DNA of 41,150 bases, taken from Clostridiaceae bacterium (GTDB taxonomy: Bacteria; Bacillota; Clostridia; Saccharofermentanales; DTU023). The stretch lies in NCBI GenBank assembly GCA_012838355.1, contig DUPJ01000046.1:1-41150 (forward strand), in the 5' to 3' direction. The notes beneath the pieces are model-generated. The model was not told where the DNA came from. It did no database searches and saw nothing but the letters and a program-made list of their open reading frames with translations. The position numbers and the translations under genes were made by a program. Of the stretch, positions 16,932-28,330 are shown in pieces; position 1 is the first letter of the stretch, and every line of letters begins with the position of its first letter.

Positions 16932-19465
16932 TTTCCTTCGTTTTTAACAGCTGCTTTTTGCCGTGCCTGCTGCATGCTGTTTTCCGGCATAAGCGCGTGC
17001 TTCAGCACCTCATCCATATGTTCAACCGGGATGATGGTGAGACGCTTCTTCACCGAGTCGGCTATCTCCACCAGATCCCTGACGTTATCCTGCGGGATCA
17101 GGACCGTGCTGATGCCCGCACGATTCGCCGCCACCGTTTTCTCCTTCAGTCCCCCGATCGGCAGTATCCGCCCTCGCAGCGTGATTTCGCCTGTCATCGC
17201 AAGGTCGTGGCGAACAGCGCGCCCTGTCAGGGCTGATGCCAGCGCCGTCGCCAGCGTGATGCCTGCGGACGGACCGTCCTTTGGCGTGGCACCGGCCGGC
17301 ACATGGATGTGAATATCCTTGTTGTGCGTGTCTTCAACAGTCAGTCCGAGCGAGCCGGCGCGGCTGCGAATGTACGTCAGCGCCGCGCGGGCCGATTCTT
17401 TCATCACATCACCCAGCTGCCCCGTGAGCTCCAGCTTGCCGTCGCCCGGCAGCACATTGACTTCGATCGTCAGGGTATCGCCTCCCGACCAGGTCCAGGC
17501 CAGACCGGTGGCAATGCCGACGCGATCAATCTTATCCGCCATGTCAAATGTGAACTTGCGCGGTCCCAGTATCGTCTCGAGGCTGCCCGGGGTGACATCG
17601 AGCCCGTCTCTTTTCTTTTCGGCAATCTCGATGGCCGCACGACGGCAGAGATGCGCGAGTTCCCGTTCCAGCTGACGGACGCCCGCCTCCCGTGTATACC
17701 AGGAAATCAGGCGCGCCATCGCCGGGCGGCTCACTTTGATCTGCCCCGGTTTCAGGGCATGTCGCGAAATCTGCTTGGGGAGAAGATGCCGTTTTCCGAT
17801 TTCGATCTTTTCCTCCTCCGTGTAGCCGGACACTTCGATGATCTCCATGCGGTCCAGAAGCGCTTCCGGTATGGTGTCGTACGTATTGGCTGTCATAATG
17901 AAGAGGACGTTCGACAAGTCATACGGCACTTCCAGATAATGGTCGCGGAAGGACGTGTTCTGCTCCGGATCCAGTACCTCGAGCAGCGCCGAAGACGGGT
18001 CGCCCCGGAAATCGTTTCCCAGCTTGTCGATCTCATCGAGGAGAAAGAGCGGATTGTCGGTATCGACCTGCCGGATGCCTTGCATAATGCGTCCGGGCAT
18101 CGCGCCGATGTAAGTGCGGCGATGTCCCCTTATTTCCGCTTCGTCACGGATGCCGCCGAGCGACATGCGGATGTAGCGCCGACCGAGTGCCTCTGCAATC
18201 GATTTGGCGATCGAGGTCTTGCCGACGCCGGGCGGACCGATAAAGCAAAGGATCGGGCTTTTCATCGGATGCCCGTCACTGCTGCCGAGCTTTCTTACCG
18301 CCAGGTACTCCATAATCCGTTCTTTGACCTTAACCAGTCCGTAGTGGTCCCGCGCAAGGATGCGCCGTGCTCGCGACAGATTGTGTTTTTCCTTGTCGGT
18401 GCGGCCGAACGGCAGTTCGACCAGCGTTTCAAGCCAGTTTCGCTGCACGGTGGCCTCGGGGCTTCCGGGTGCGATACGGGCGAAGCGCTCAATTTCTTTC
18501 CTCACCTTGTTCTTGATTTCGTCTGGCATCAGCGAGGCATCGAGCTTCTGCAGAAGCTGCGCTTCATCCGACAGCTGCGAATCCTGTTCGCCCAGTTCTT
18601 CCTGAATTGCGCGCAGCTGCTCGCGCAGGAAATACTCGTGCTGGTTGCGGTCAATCTTGCCGCGCACTTTCATGTCGAGTGCGCGTTCGAATTCCAGCAC
18701 CTGATTTTCTTCCTGCAGAATCTGAACGACTTTGTGCAGCCGCTCCTTGACATCGACCGTTTCAAGTATGACCTGCGACGGCTCAAAGCGAAGGAATGTC
18801 GTGCTCACAACTTCATCCGCCGCCTGGCCCCAGTCGGAGCGCTGGGCGATGAGGGTAAGACGCTCGGGCGGTATGCGTCCCGAGATTTGCGCCAGCCGCT
18901 CGTAGCTTTTCAGCATCAGCCGATAGGCCGCCTTCGCCTCCAGATCGTCCGAAGCCGCGGGCTTGCTGTCCAGTAGCTGCAGCGAAACCTCGTGATACGC
19001 GCGGCGGCTGCCTTTCTTGAATTCGACGATACGGGCGCGTTTCAGCCCGACCAGCAGTACTTTTTGAATCGTAATGTTGCTGTCGTCGCGCAGCTCCATC
19101 ACCTGTCGGATTTTCGCAAGGCAGCCAAAACGATACAGGCCGTCCTCACCAGGTTCCTCGTCGGCCGGATCGATCTGTGCCGTGACGAACAGCTCGCGGT
19201 CGGCAGCCGCAGCGTCTCCAAGTGCGCGCAGCGACGCTTCCCGCCCAATATCAAATGACATCGTGGTGCCGGGAAACAACACGGCACCGCGCAGCGGAAT
19301 AACGGGCCATGTGCGACCCCGGCGCCGCTTCCAGCCCAGAATCGCGTCAGCCAGCTGCTTCCGGTTCGGGTGAAGCGACGCCACCAGACCGGCCACGTCT
19401 CCTGACCAGATCAGCACGGTCGTATCCGTGCTGATAAATGGAAATGCTGCATCAACGTTTCTCAC
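16928..19465 (-). CDS. lon: ATP-dependent endopeptidase La (Lon)
   Basis: [40 protein letters not shown], catalytic [24 protein letters not shown]. Confidence 0.97.
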   Translation of the reverse strand: MRNVDAAFPFISTDTTVLIWSGDVAGLVASLHPNRKQLADAILGWKRRRGRTWPVIPLRGAVLFPGTTMSFDIGREASLRALGDAAAADRELFVTAQIDPADEEPGEDGLYRFGCLAKIRQVMELRDDSNITIQKVLLVGLKRARIVEFKKGSRRAYHEVSLQLLDSKPAASDDLEAKAAYRLMLKSYERLAQISGRIPPERLTLIAQRSDWGQAADEVVSTTFLRFEPSQVILETVDVKERLHKVVQILQEENQVLEFERALDMKVRGKIDRNQHEYFLREQLRAIQEELGEQDSQLSDEAQLLQKLDASLMPDEIKNKVRKEIERFARIAPGSPEATVQRNWLETLVELPFGRTDKEKHNLSRARRILARDHYGLVKVKERIMEYLAVRKLGSSDGHPMKSPILCFIGPPGVGKTSIAKSIAEALGRRYIRMSLGGIRDEAEIRGHRRTYIGAMPGRIMQGIRQVDTDNPLFLLDEIDKLGNDFRGDPSSALLEVLDPEQNTSFRDHYLEVPYDLSNVLFIMTANTYDTIPEALLDRMEIIEVSGYTEEEKIEIGKRHLLPKQISRHALKPGQIKVSRPAMARLISWYTREAGVRQLERELAHLCRRAAIEIAEKKRDGLDVTPGSLETILGPRKFTFDMADKIDRVGIATGLAWTWSGGDTLTIEVNVLPGDGKLELTGQLGDVMKESARAALTYIRSRAGSLGLTVEDTHNKDIHIHVPAGATPKDGPSAGITLATALASALTGRAVRHDLAMTGEITLRGRILPIGGLKEKTVAANRAGISTVLIPQDNVRDLVEIADSVKKRLTIIPVEHMDEVLKHALMPENSMQQARQKAAVKNEGK

Positions 19466-19577
19466 GCCGGTTCACCTGTCTTTCTTTTTCGCATATGCAT
19501 TCTTACCTCGATGGCTATTGTAACAGTTTGATTCCGCTCATTTCTGTTACATGTAACGGCACAGGCGGGTTCGGCAT

Positions 19578-19605
19578 AAAAAAAGAGACCTCCGAAGAAG
19601 TCTCT
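19578..19605 (-). terminator. Terminator of tuf / str operon
   Basis: Minus strand AGAGACTTCTTCGGAGGTCTCTTTTTTT. Confidence 0.85.
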
Positions 19606-19626
19606 CTATTCAGTGTGCTTAAACGA

Positions 19627-20829
19627 TTATTCGATGATCGTGGACACCGTTCCGGAACCGACGGTTTTGCCGCCTTCACGGATAGCGAACTTCAGACCCT
19701 GTTCCACAGCGATCGGCGTGATCAGCTCAACAGAAATCGTCACGTGGTCGCCCGGCATGCACATTTCAACACCTTCCGGCAGCTTCGCCACACCGGTCAC
19801 GTCCGTTGTGCGGAAGTAGAACTGCGGGCGGTAGCCGTCGAAGAACGGCTTATGACGGCCGCCTTCAGCGTGTGTCAGGACATAGACCTGACCTGTGAAC
19901 TTCGTGTGCGCTTTAACCGAACCCGGTTTGGCGACGACCTGACCGCGCTGGATGTCTTTTCTCTGGACACCGCGGAGCAGAACACCAACGTTATCGCCGG
20001 CTTCAGCCGAATCAAGCAGTTTTCTGAACATTTCAACGCCGGTAACGACTGAATGACCAGGCTCCTCGGTCAGACCGACGATCTCAACAGGATCGCCAAC
20101 CTTGACCTGTCCGCGCTCGACACGGCCGGTGGCAACGGTGCCGCGGCCAGTGATCGTGAAGACGTCTTCGACCGGCATCGCGAACGGCTGGTCCACGGGA
20201 CGGGCCGGCGTCGGCACAAAGTCATCAACAGCAGCGATCAGCTCGTGAATCGGCGCATACTCTGCAGCCGTTGAATCCTTGCTGTCCAATTCCAGTGCCT
20301 GCAGGGCGGAACCGCGAATAATCGGCGTATCGTCACCCGGGAACTCATACTCGTTCAGCAGGTCGCGGATTTCCATCTCAACCAGATCGAGCAGCTCATC
20401 GTCATCAACCTGGTCAACTTTATTCATGAAGACCACAATTGACGGCACACCAACCTGACGGGCCAGCAGGATGTGCTCGCGTGTCTGTGGCATCGGGCCG
20501 TCAGCAGCGGACACGACCAGAATCGCGCCGTCCATCTGAGCGGCGCCGGTGATCATGTTCTTGATGTAGTCGGCGTGGCCGGGGCAGTCCACGTGCGCGT
20601 AATGGCGCTTCGGGGACTCATACTCAACGTGCGACGAGTTGATTGTGATACCTCTGGCGCGTTCTTCAGGTGTTTTGTCGATCGTGGCATAATCGGTAAA
20701 ACTGGCTGTGCCATCCATCGACAGAACCTTGGTGATTGCCGCGGTCAGCGTGGTCTTACCATGGTCAACGTGGCCAATCGTACCGACGTTGACGTGGGGT
20801 TTATTTCTTTCAAATCTTGCCTTACCCAT
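19627..20829 (-). CDS. tuf: Elongation factor Tu
   Basis: [68 protein letters not shown]. Confidence 0.99.
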   Translation of the reverse strand: MGKARFERNKPHVNVGTIGHVDHGKTTLTAAITKVLSMDGTASFTDYATIDKTPEERARGITINSSHVEYESPKRHYAHVDCPGHADYIKNMITGAAQMDGAILVVSAADGPMPQTREHILLARQVGVPSIVVFMNKVDQVDDDELLDLVEMEIRDLLNEYEFPGDDTPIIRGSALQALELDSKDSTAAEYAPIHELIAAVDDFVPTPARPVDQPFAMPVEDVFTITGRGTVATGRVERGQVKVGDPVEIVGLTEEPGHSVVTGVEMFRKLLDSAEAGDNVGVLLRGVQRKDIQRGQVVAKPGSVKAHTKFTGQVYVLTHAEGGRHKPFFDGYRPQFYFRTTDVTGVAKLPEGVEMCMPGDHVTISVELITPIAVEQGLKFAIREGGKTVGSGTVSTIIE

Positions 20830-20924
20830 TAATATTTCCTCCTACAATGGTTCCATGCTAGGAATGGCTCTTATTTCGCAACTAATATTGTACACGACGC
20901 ATCGCTTTTGGCAAGCCGCGAGGC

Positions 20925-22991
20925 CTACCGCGAGAGCGTCTCGCGAATACTTTGCGGCACTTCTTCGAAGTGGCTTATCTGCATGACAAACACTCCGCGT
21001 CCCTGCGTCCTCGATCTCAGTGTCGTGGCGTAGCCAAACATCTGCGACAGAGGAACGTACGCAGAAATAGTCTGCGCATTGCTGCGCGGTTCCATACCCA
21101 GGATTTGTCCGCGACGCGATGTCAGGTCGCCCAGAACATCGCCGAGATAATCATCGGGAACGATGACATCTACTTTCATCATCGGCTCCAGCAAGGTCGG
21201 GTTCGCCTTTTTGCAGGCATCCTTGAATGCCATGGATCCGGCGATTTTGAACGCCAGTTCCGACGAGTCGACGTCGTGGTATGACCCGTCCAGCAAGGTC
21301 ACCCGCATGTCAACAGCGGGATAGCCGAAGACGATACCCGAATTCATGGCATCCTTGATGCCGACATCGATCGGGTTGATGAATTCCTTCGGGATGACAC
21401 CGCCTACGATCTTGTTCACGAATTCGTAGCCGCTGCCGGACGGAAGCGGTTCCACGTCGATAACACAATGACCATACTGGCCGTGGCCGCCCGACTGACG
21501 AATAAAGCGCCCTTCACCCTTGGCCTGAGACTTGATCGTTTCGCGATAAGCCACCTGCGGCTGACCGACATTCGCTTCGACCTTGAACTCCCGGAAGAGG
21601 CGATCGACGATAATATCCAGGTGGAGCTCACCCATACCGGAGATCAGGGTCTGTCCCGTCTCGGGTTCGGTGTGCGTCCTGAATGTCGGGTCCTCTTCAG
21701 ACAGTTTGGCCAGTGCAACGATCATCTTGTCCTGACTGGCTTTGGATTTCGGCTCGATCGCGACGGAAATAACCGGTTCCGGGAAGTCCATCGACTCCAA
21801 AATAACGGGAGCCTGTTCCGTGCAGAGCGTGTCGCCTGTCGCCGTGTCTTTCAGACCGACGGCTGCGGCGATATCGCCGGAGTAGACCTGAGCCAGCTCC
21901 GTTCGGTCATTTGCGTGCATCTGCAAAATACGGCCGATGCGCTCACGCTTGCCTTTGGTCGCGTTCAGCACATACGATCCTGTTTTCAGGACGCCGCTGT
22001 AAACGCGGAAGAAGCAAAGCTTTCCGACAAACGGATCGGTCGCGATCTTGAATGCCAATGCCGAAAACGGGGCATCATCCGATGATTCGCGTACTACTTC
22101 CTCCCCCGTCTTCGGTACCACGCCCTGAATCGGCGGGACGTCAATCGGTGAGGGCATGTAGTCAATGATGGCATCCAGCATCAGCTGAACGCCTTTATTC
22201 TTATAGGACGAACCGCAGGTCACCGGCGTAATTTCGGTTGCGATGGTGGCTGCGCGCAGCGCGGCCTTCAGATCGTCAATCGAAATCTCCTCTTCCATGA
22301 GGTATTTTTCCGTCAGTGCTTCATCGGTTTCGGCAATAGCCTCCACCATTTTCGCCCGCCACTTTTCTGCGCTTTCCAGCAGCGCTTCCGGGATGTCGGT
22401 TTCCGTGATGTGCACGCCGAGATCTTCATCGAGATACATCTCAGCCTTCATTGTCACCAGGTCGATGATCCCGTTAAAGGTATCCTCGGCCCCGATTGGC
22501 AGCTGGATCGGTACGGCATTCGTGCCGAGACGATCATGCATCATCTCCACGACCCGGAAAAAATCGGCTCCCGTCATGTCCATCTTATTCACATAGGCCA
22601 TGCGCGGAACGCGATAATTGTCGGCCTGACGCCAGACGGTTTCGGTCTGCGGTTCCACACCGCTCTTAGCGCAGAGCACAGTCACGGCACCATCCAGAAC
22701 ACGCAAAGAACGCTCCACTTCAACCGTGAAGTCAACGTGTCCCGGCGTATCAATGATATTGATCCGGTGCCCTTTCCACTGGGCCGTCGTCGCCGCTGAC
22801 GTGATCGTGATGCCGCGCTCCTGCTCCTGCACCATCCAGTCCATCGTGGCTCCGCCCTCATGGGTTTCGCCCAAACGGTGAATCCGTCCGGTGTAATAAA
22901 GAACGCGCTCAGTCGTCGTCGTCTTGCCGGCGTCGATGTGGGCCATTATGCCTATGTTTCTTGTTTTCTCTAGCGAGAACTCCCTTGACAT
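20925..22991 (-). CDS. fusA: Elongation factor G
   Basis: [25 protein letters not shown], full-length EF-G domains to the C-terminus. Confidence 0.99.
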   Translation of the reverse strand: MSREFSLEKTRNIGIMAHIDAGKTTTTERVLYYTGRIHRLGETHEGGATMDWMVQEQERGITITSAATTAQWKGHRINIIDTPGHVDFTVEVERSLRVLDGAVTVLCAKSGVEPQTETVWRQADNYRVPRMAYVNKMDMTGADFFRVVEMMHDRLGTNAVPIQLPIGAEDTFNGIIDLVTMKAEMYLDEDLGVHITETDIPEALLESAEKWRAKMVEAIAETDEALTEKYLMEEEISIDDLKAALRAATIATEITPVTCGSSYKNKGVQLMLDAIIDYMPSPIDVPPIQGVVPKTGEEVVRESSDDAPFSALAFKIATDPFVGKLCFFRVYSGVLKTGSYVLNATKGKRERIGRILQMHANDRTELAQVYSGDIAAAVGLKDTATGDTLCTEQAPVILESMDFPEPVISVAIEPKSKASQDKMIVALAKLSEEDPTFRTHTEPETGQTLISGMGELHLDIIVDRLFREFKVEANVGQPQVAYRETIKSQAKGEGRFIRQSGGHGQYGHCVIDVEPLPSGSGYEFVNKIVGGVIPKEFINPIDVGIKDAMNSGIVFGYPAVDMRVTLLDGSYHDVDSSELAFKIAGSMAFKDACKKANPTLLEPMMKVDVIVPDDYLGDVLGDLTSRRGQILGMEPRSNAQTISAYVPLSQMFGYATTLRSRTQGRGVFVMQISHFEEVPQSIRETLSR

Positions 22992-23029
22992 TTTCGGGAA
23001 CTCCTTATCACTGTGAACCGCTCAGCGGA

Positions 23030-23500
23030 CTACCACCTGTAGTGGGCGAACGCGCGGTTCGCTTCCGCCATGCGGTGCATTTCTTCTTTTCTGCGATGCG
23101 CGGAGCCGGTACTGTTAAAGGCGTCCAGCAGTTCGCCTGCCAGGCGATCTTTCATCGTACGCTCACTGCGTTTTCTCGCCGCTTCGACGAGCCAGCGCAG
23201 CCCAAGCGTCTGACGGCGCTCAGGGCGTACTTCGATCGGAACCTGATAGTTCGAGCCGCCGACACGTCTGGCTTTAACTTCCAGCATCGGCATCACGTTA
23301 TCGAGTGCTTTATTGAATACTTCCAGCGGATCCTGGTTCAGGCGTTCCTGAATTGAATCGAACGCCCCGTAGACAATTTTCTGTGCGAGGACCTTCTTGC
23401 CGTCCAGCATGATATTATTCACGAGTTTTGAAACGCGCGTATCATGGTAGACAGGATCAGGCAGAACCTCTTTTCTCGGTACATGGCCTTTTCTTGGCAC
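23030..23500 (-). CDS. rpsG: 30S ribosomal protein S7
   Basis: [39 protein letters not shown] start with strong SD. Confidence 0.99.
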   Translation of the reverse strand: MPRKGHVPRKEVLPDPVYHDTRVSKLVNNIMLDGKKVLAQKIVYGAFDSIQERLNQDPLEVFNKALDNVMPMLEVKARRVGGSNYQVPIEVRPERRQTLGLRWLVEAARKRSERTMKDRLAGELLDAFNSTGSAHRRKEEMHRMAEANRAFAHYRW

Positions 23501-23641
23501 TTTCCTTCCCTCCTTTCATGATTATGCGGGGATGTCCCCGAAATCACAGGTACTCACGATTAGGACCGCGTCATGCCGCACGGACATGTCCTTCAGAAGG
23601 ACATTTCGTTTGCACATGCCGTCCAACCGATCGTTCGCGGC

Positions 23642-24064
23642 TTATCGCTTGGCCGCTTTAGGTCTCTTGGCCCCGTATTTGGACCGACTTTGCAGACGTC
23701 CCGACACACCGGCTGTATCCAATGTACCGCGCACGATGTGATAGCGAACGCCCGGAAGATCCTTGACACGACCGCCTCTGATCAGGACAACACTGTGCTC
23801 CTGAAGATTATGGCCGATACCCGGGATATACGCCGTGACCTCGAACTGGTTCGTGAGACGAACACGCGCGACTTTTCTCAGCGCTGAATTCGGTTTTTTC
23901 GGTGTCGTTGTTTTGACCACCGTGCACACACCGCGCTTTTGCGGCGAGGAATACTCCACATCACGCTTGCGCAATGTATTCATTCCAACCTGCAGCGCCG
24001 GCGATTTGCTTTTTTCCGTCTTCGTTGAACGTCCCTGCTTCACCAACTGGTTGAACGTAGGCAT
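23642..24064 (-). CDS. rpsL: 30S ribosomal protein S12
   Basis: [12 protein letters not shown]...[57 protein letters not shown]. Confidence 0.99.
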   Translation of the reverse strand: MPTFNQLVKQGRSTKTEKSKSPALQVGMNTLRKRDVEYSSPQKRGVCTVVKTTTPKKPNSALRKVARVRLTNQFEVTAYIPGIGHNLQEHSVVLIRGGRVKDLPGVRYHIVRGTLDTAGVSGRLQSRSKYGAKRPKAAKR

Positions 24065-24092
24065 CCATAGTCCTCCTTTCCTTCATGCTCAC

Positions 24093-24115
24093 AAAAATAC
24101 CCCGTTCGGGGTTTT
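24093..24115 (-). promoter_or_regulatory. 5'-proximal GC hairpin plus U-tract in the str-operon leader
   Basis: Minus strand AAAACCCCGAACGGGGTATTTTT, just after the predicted promoter and before the rpsL SD. Confidence 0.55.
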
Positions 24116-24125
24116 GCGGACCGCC

Positions 24126-24154
24126 AGTATATCACGCGAAAAGTCCTGTGTAAA
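24126..24154 (-). promoter_or_regulatory. Sigma-A promoter of the str operon
   Basis: Minus strand TTTACA (24154..24149), 17 bp, TATACT (24131..24126). Confidence 0.75.
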
Positions 24155-24326
24155 CAGCGAATAGCCACTTTTGTCGTTAACCAGTGATAAGTTCACCCCA
24201 GCAGCTAACCACTGAATATTGCACCCCCGGCCCCCCGAAGGGCAGGCCGAACGAAAGAAGCCTCGCGAGCTTTCAGCATGCAGAGAACAACTGAATGCCG
24301 GATATTAATATTCGTCTCCGGTATGC

Positions 24327-24434
24327 CTACCGTTTTTTGGCTTTGACGCTGACTTCGATACCGCCCGGATAGCGTCCGGCGAAAAAGGCCAGAGACGCAC
24401 TCAGCGCCAACAGGAACAACAAAAATTTCTTCAT
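24327..24434 (-). CDS. Small membrane/secreted peptide, 35 aa (not in supplied ORF track)
   Basis: ATG at 24434 with SD GGAG that overlaps the stop region of the upstream gene (CTGGAGTAAAGCATG): MKKFLLFLLALSASLAFFAGRYPGGIEVSVKAKKR*. Lys start, hydrophobic core and basic tail. Confidence 0.6.
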   Translation of the reverse strand: MKKFLLFLLALSASLAFFAGRYPGGIEVSVKAKKR

Positions 24435-24437
24435 GCT

Positions 24438-25385
24438 TTACTCCAGTCTCTCAAGTGTGACGTCCGCCCAGTCCGACATGACATCATCATGCGGCAGGGA
24501 AAGCGGCACCAGTTTATCTTCCTCGATTCTGTATTCAAAGGCAACGAACGGATCGATGAGAGCATTCTGCACAGCGTCGGACAATACGAGAAACAGACGG
24601 TCGTTGTAGGCAAAGTACAGACCGTCATAGGGCAGCGCTTCGTCCCGCTCATAGAACGTAAAACCGGATCCGGGCGCAGCCGGCAGCAGTTCCAGTCTGC
24701 GATCGCCGGCCGCGTAGGTGCCGGCCATGTCCGGTTCGGACGTCAGCGGCAGGTAGACATCGCCGGGCGAGAGGATGAAGTGGCGCGCCGCGCTGGCACT
24801 GATGTCCGGCACGACGAAACCGTCGTCCTGAATGATGAGCCGCATCAGCTCCCAGCCGTTTTGCTCATAGAACACAAGCTCGTGACCGTCAGCCGCGTAC
24901 GTACCGGTCGGCAGATAGGAAAATAACGGCGGGCGCCACAGTTCGAAGGTGCCGTCTTTGTTCAGGATAAGCTTGCGCAGAAACGCCTTGCCCAGCTGAT
25001 ACGTGCCTGCCAGATCGCCGGCTTCCATTAATGCTGACGGTGAAAACAGCATCCCGCCAAGTTCGCGATCATCGTCAAAAAACAGTGGACTGACCGTCTT
25101 CACGCGAAAACCGTCCCGTTCAAGAGCCAGTTCGAGAACAATATCGCCGTCTTGTCCATGAAAAAGTGTCAGCGTGTCGTCAGTGCGGGCCGTGCGCCCG
25201 TAGAAATACAGTTTGGACTCTCCGCCGGCGAGGCGGTACGTCCCGTCCGCCAAAAGATTCAGGCTTAGCGGCTGCGACGCATCCACCGCCCCGTAATAAC
25301 CTGTATCGAATGCCAGGGCAGAGACTGAAAGCGGCAGCAAAAGCATCAGGAAAAAAAGTATCAACGATCCGATTCTGCGCGCCAT
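24438..25385 (-). CDS. Secreted protein with repeated lipocalin-like GTY segments, uncharacterised
   Basis: Signal peptide MARRIGSLILFFLMLLLPLSVSALA; recurrent motifs LADGTYRL, AGTYQLGKAFLRKLILNKDGTFEL, TGTYAADG, AGTYAAGDRRLEL. Confidence 0.7.
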   Translation of the reverse strand: MARRIGSLILFFLMLLLPLSVSALAFDTGYYGAVDASQPLSLNLLADGTYRLAGGESKLYFYGRTARTDDTLTLFHGQDGDIVLELALERDGFRVKTVSPLFFDDDRELGGMLFSPSALMEAGDLAGTYQLGKAFLRKLILNKDGTFELWRPPLFSYLPTGTYAADGHELVFYEQNGWELMRLIIQDDGFVVPDISASAARHFILSPGDVYLPLTSEPDMAGTYAAGDRRLELLPAAPGSGFTFYERDEALPYDGLYFAYNDRLFLVLSDAVQNALIDPFVAFEYRIEEDKLVPLSLPHDDVMSDWADVTLERLE

Positions 25386-25395
25386 AAACAGCCCC

Positions 25396-26451
25396 CTATC
25401 TGCTCATGCCGGCCGCTTTCCGGTGCGGCCTCGTCACCGGCATGCCGAGTGCCTTCTCCAGGACAGCGGCAAACCCGATATTATCCTTCATCATGCCGTA
25501 GATCTGATAGTACTCGGGCGTCGGCGTGTAATTTGCCTCCACGACGAGCGGGCCGTCCGGCGTAACCGCCACATCCCAGCCGATGTAGCGCGCCTCCGGC
25601 AGCAAATCGGCCGCAGCCTTCACCATCTCCATCGATTCCTCAATAAACGGTATCTCGAAGCCGACGTACTTGAATTTGGTGGTCGGATGTTCATGAATAT
25701 GGATGATGGAACGGCTGTTGTTGTAAAACGGATGAGTCACGCTTTTAAAATTCTGAATCGGCGTCCAGGCACCTTTGAATGCCGTGTTGTCAAAGTACCC
25801 GTCAACCAGGTTCGTACGCAGCGTGACGTAGGGGACGGTCACCGTGCCGTCCGTATGACGGCAGGTCGCGACGCGCATCGTGTTGACCGAATCAAGCGAC
25901 AGCCTGGCCATCTCCGGGTGCTGCACGATGCCTTCTTCGACAAGGTACTTGCCGGCAGCTTTGAGCCGGTCATAAAGTGCCTTTGTGTCCTCGATTTCGG
26001 CCGTCTTGAAACGCTCGATCCCGCGGCTCAGCATCTGGCCGACATACTTCGCAAATAAAACGTCATGCTTTTTCACGAACTGGTCGAACTGCTCGGCGCT
26101 GCCCTCGCGGAGATCGAAAAAGTCGCGTCTGAAATACGGTTTGAACTGGCGTGCCGCCTTCCCCTTGTCCCGCAGTACGGCGTACGATTCCGGGCTGTTG
26201 ACCAGACCCGTGATGTCGTCCGTTTCACTTTGCGATATGTACGTGTCACGGATTGCCACATCCGTCAGCATGTGAAACCCGAACGTCGCGTAATTGCGCC
26301 AGGTGAAGCCGCGCGTTTCGTAACAGCGCTTCATATCGGCAAACAGATCGGCAAAGCCGCGGCCGGACTCTTTTTTCATCTGGCGAAGCAACCCGATAAT
26401 CGAGCGCCAGTCCATGCGGACCGCCTTTTTCACTTTATTCACAGCAGACAT
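25396..26451 (-). CDS. Sugar-transfer-associated ATP-grasp family protein
   Basis: RVATCRHTDGTVTVPYVTLRTN...YIGWDVAVTPDGPLVVEANYTPTPEYYQ; typical C-terminal ATP-grasp metal/nucleotide motif of the ATPgrasp_ST type. Confidence 0.75.
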   Translation of the reverse strand: MSAVNKVKKAVRMDWRSIIGLLRQMKKESGRGFADLFADMKRCYETRGFTWRNYATFGFHMLTDVAIRDTYISQSETDDITGLVNSPESYAVLRDKGKAARQFKPYFRRDFFDLREGSAEQFDQFVKKHDVLFAKYVGQMLSRGIERFKTAEIEDTKALYDRLKAAGKYLVEEGIVQHPEMARLSLDSVNTMRVATCRHTDGTVTVPYVTLRTNLVDGYFDNTAFKGAWTPIQNFKSVTHPFYNNSRSIIHIHEHPTTKFKYVGFEIPFIEESMEMVKAAADLLPEARYIGWDVAVTPDGPLVVEANYTPTPEYYQIYGMMKDNIGFAAVLEKALGMPVTRPHRKAAGMSR

Positions 26452-26602
26452 TCTTCATTTCCCTTTTCTTAAAAAAATCTTCACTTCTTGAATTGACTTG
26501 TGCAATCTCAACTCACTGTTTCGCTCTTTCCCTGCACGATCAAAGTACGGCCTAAATTTTAAACCTGATGAACCACGGCGGCAAATACACTGGAAACGTC
26601 TG

Positions 26603-28330
26603 TCACTCGGCAAACTGCATTTGGTAAAGCCGCGCGTACAGACCGCCGCTCCGGAGCAGTGCGTCATGCGAGCCGCGCTCTGCGATGCCGTCTTCGGTCA
26701 GAACGAGAATTTCGTCGGCGTTTTTGATCGTGCTGAGGCGGTGCGCGATGACGATCGTCGTGCGATCACGCGACAAATCGTTCAGCGACTGCTGGATAAA
26801 CCGTTCACTCTCGTTGTCGAGGGAGCTTGTCGCCTCATCCAGAATCAGAATCGGCGGATTTTTCAAAAACACGCGGGCGATCGAGATACGCTGCTTCTGG
26901 CCCCCGGAAAAGCGCACGCCACGCTCACCCATCATCGTATCGTAGCCATCCGGCAGCCCCATGATGAAATCGTGGATATTGGCTCGCTTCGCCGCCAGCT
27001 CGATCGCTTCGTCCGATGCGTTTGGATCCCCGTAGGCAATGTTCTCGCGGACCGAGCTGTTGAAGATATAGACTTCCTGCTGCACGACCCCGATGTTGGC
27101 GCGCAGCGAAGCCAGCGTGAGATCGCGCACGTCCCTGCCGTCAACAGAGACCGAACCGGCATCGACATCGTAAAAGCGCGGGATCAGGGAGCAGAACGTT
27201 GACTTGCCGGCACCGGAAGGCCCGACAAGCGCTACCGTCGTCCTGGCCGGAATCGTCGCGTTGATGCCGGTCAGAACCGGTTCATCCGTCTCATAAGCAA
27301 ACGACACATCCGCAAACTCGATATGGCCGGTCAGTGCACCGGCTTCTTCCGCCTGCTTTCTGTCCTTGACATCCGGTTTTGTGTCGATCACCTCGGTCAT
27401 GCGGATAAAGCCCGTCATGCCCTTCTGAAATTGCTCGGTAAAATTGATCAGGCGCTTGATCGGGTCAAGAAACATGTTGATATACAGCACGTAAATAATA
27501 ATATCTGCGGCCTGCACCTCACCCTGGACGACAAAGTAGCCGCCGGCCAAAACAACCGCCACATAGAGCATGCCCTGCAAAAACGTATTGATCGAGTGGT
27601 AGCGGCCCATGACAAGATAATTGCTCCGCTTGGAATTCAGAAAACGCAGATTGCCGTGCTCGAATTTCTTCAGTTCCAGGTGCTCGTTGGCGAACGACTG
27701 AACGGTGCGGATGCCGGCCAGGCTGTCCTGCACAATTGCATTCACCTCGGCGATTCTCAGCCGGTTGTCCATGAACGTCTGGCGCATGCGGCGGTTGAAA
27801 TGAAACGACACAAAAAACATGATCAGGGTCACGGCAATCAGGACGAGGGTCGTCTCGACGTGAATCGTAATCAGGATGACGAAGGCACCGACAATCTTTA
27901 CGAACGATATGAAAAGATCTTCCGGTCCGTGATGCGCCAGCTCCGTAATGTCGAAAAGATCAGCGATCAGGCGGGACATGAGCGACCCTGTGTTCGATTT
28001 GTCAAAATAGGAAAATGACAGCCGCTCCATATGCGAGAACAAGGCCGAGCGCATGTCGGTTTCCATTCTCGCCCCCATCACGTGGCCGTAATAGGCGACA
28101 AAATACTGAGCCAGCGACTGCAGGACGTAAAGTACAAAAAGCCAGATGCAGGTCCAGAATAGCCCCTGCAGCATCAGGCCGTTGTCGGTCCGCACAAAGA
28201 TGTCGCTGGTCAGGTTTCGAAGCAGAATCGGAAAGACCAGTCCGGTTGCGCCGATCACGGCGGCGCAGAACAGATCGAACAGGAGAATGTTCAGATACGG
28301 TTTGTAGTAGCTGATGAAACGTCTAATCAT
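26603..28330 (-). CDS. ABC transporter ATP-binding/permease (half-size exporter, MdlB/MsbA type)
   Basis: Six-TM N-terminus, VALVGPSGAGKSTFCSLIPRFYD, RGVRFSGGQKQRISIARVFLKNPPILILDEATSSLDNESE. Start trimmed to MIRRFISYYKPY. Confidence 0.93.
   Translation of the reverse strand: MIRRFISYYKPYLNILLFDLFCAAVIGATGLVFPILLRNLTSDIFVRTDNGLMLQGLFWTCIWLFVLYVLQSLAQYFVAYYGHVMGARMETDMRSALFSHMERLSFSYFDKSNTGSLMSRLIADLFDITELAHHGPEDLFISFVKIVGAFVILITIHVETTLVLIAVTLIMFFVSFHFNRRMRQTFMDNRLRIAEVNAIVQDSLAGIRTVQSFANEHLELKKFEHGNLRFLNSKRSNYLVMGRYHSINTFLQGMLYVAVVLAGGYFVVQGEVQAADIIIYVLYINMFLDPIKRLINFTEQFQKGMTGFIRMTEVIDTKPDVKDRKQAEEAGALTGHIEFADVSFAYETDEPVLTGINATIPARTTVALVGPSGAGKSTFCSLIPRFYDVDAGSVSVDGRDVRDLTLASLRANIGVVQQEVYIFNSSVRENIAYGDPNASDEAIELAAKRANIHDFIMGLPDGYDTMMGERGVRFSGGQKQRISIARVFLKNPPILILDEATSSLDNESERFIQQSLNDLSRDRTTIVIAHRLSTIKNADEILVLTEDGIAERGSHDALLRSGGLYARLYQMQFAE

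Noticed and set aside
17303-18976. 557-aa plus-strand ORF opposite lon
   Set aside because: Lies wholly antisense to the well-supported lon gene and has low-complexity Arg/Gln/His-rich composition typical of shadow ORFs in GC-rich coding DNA.
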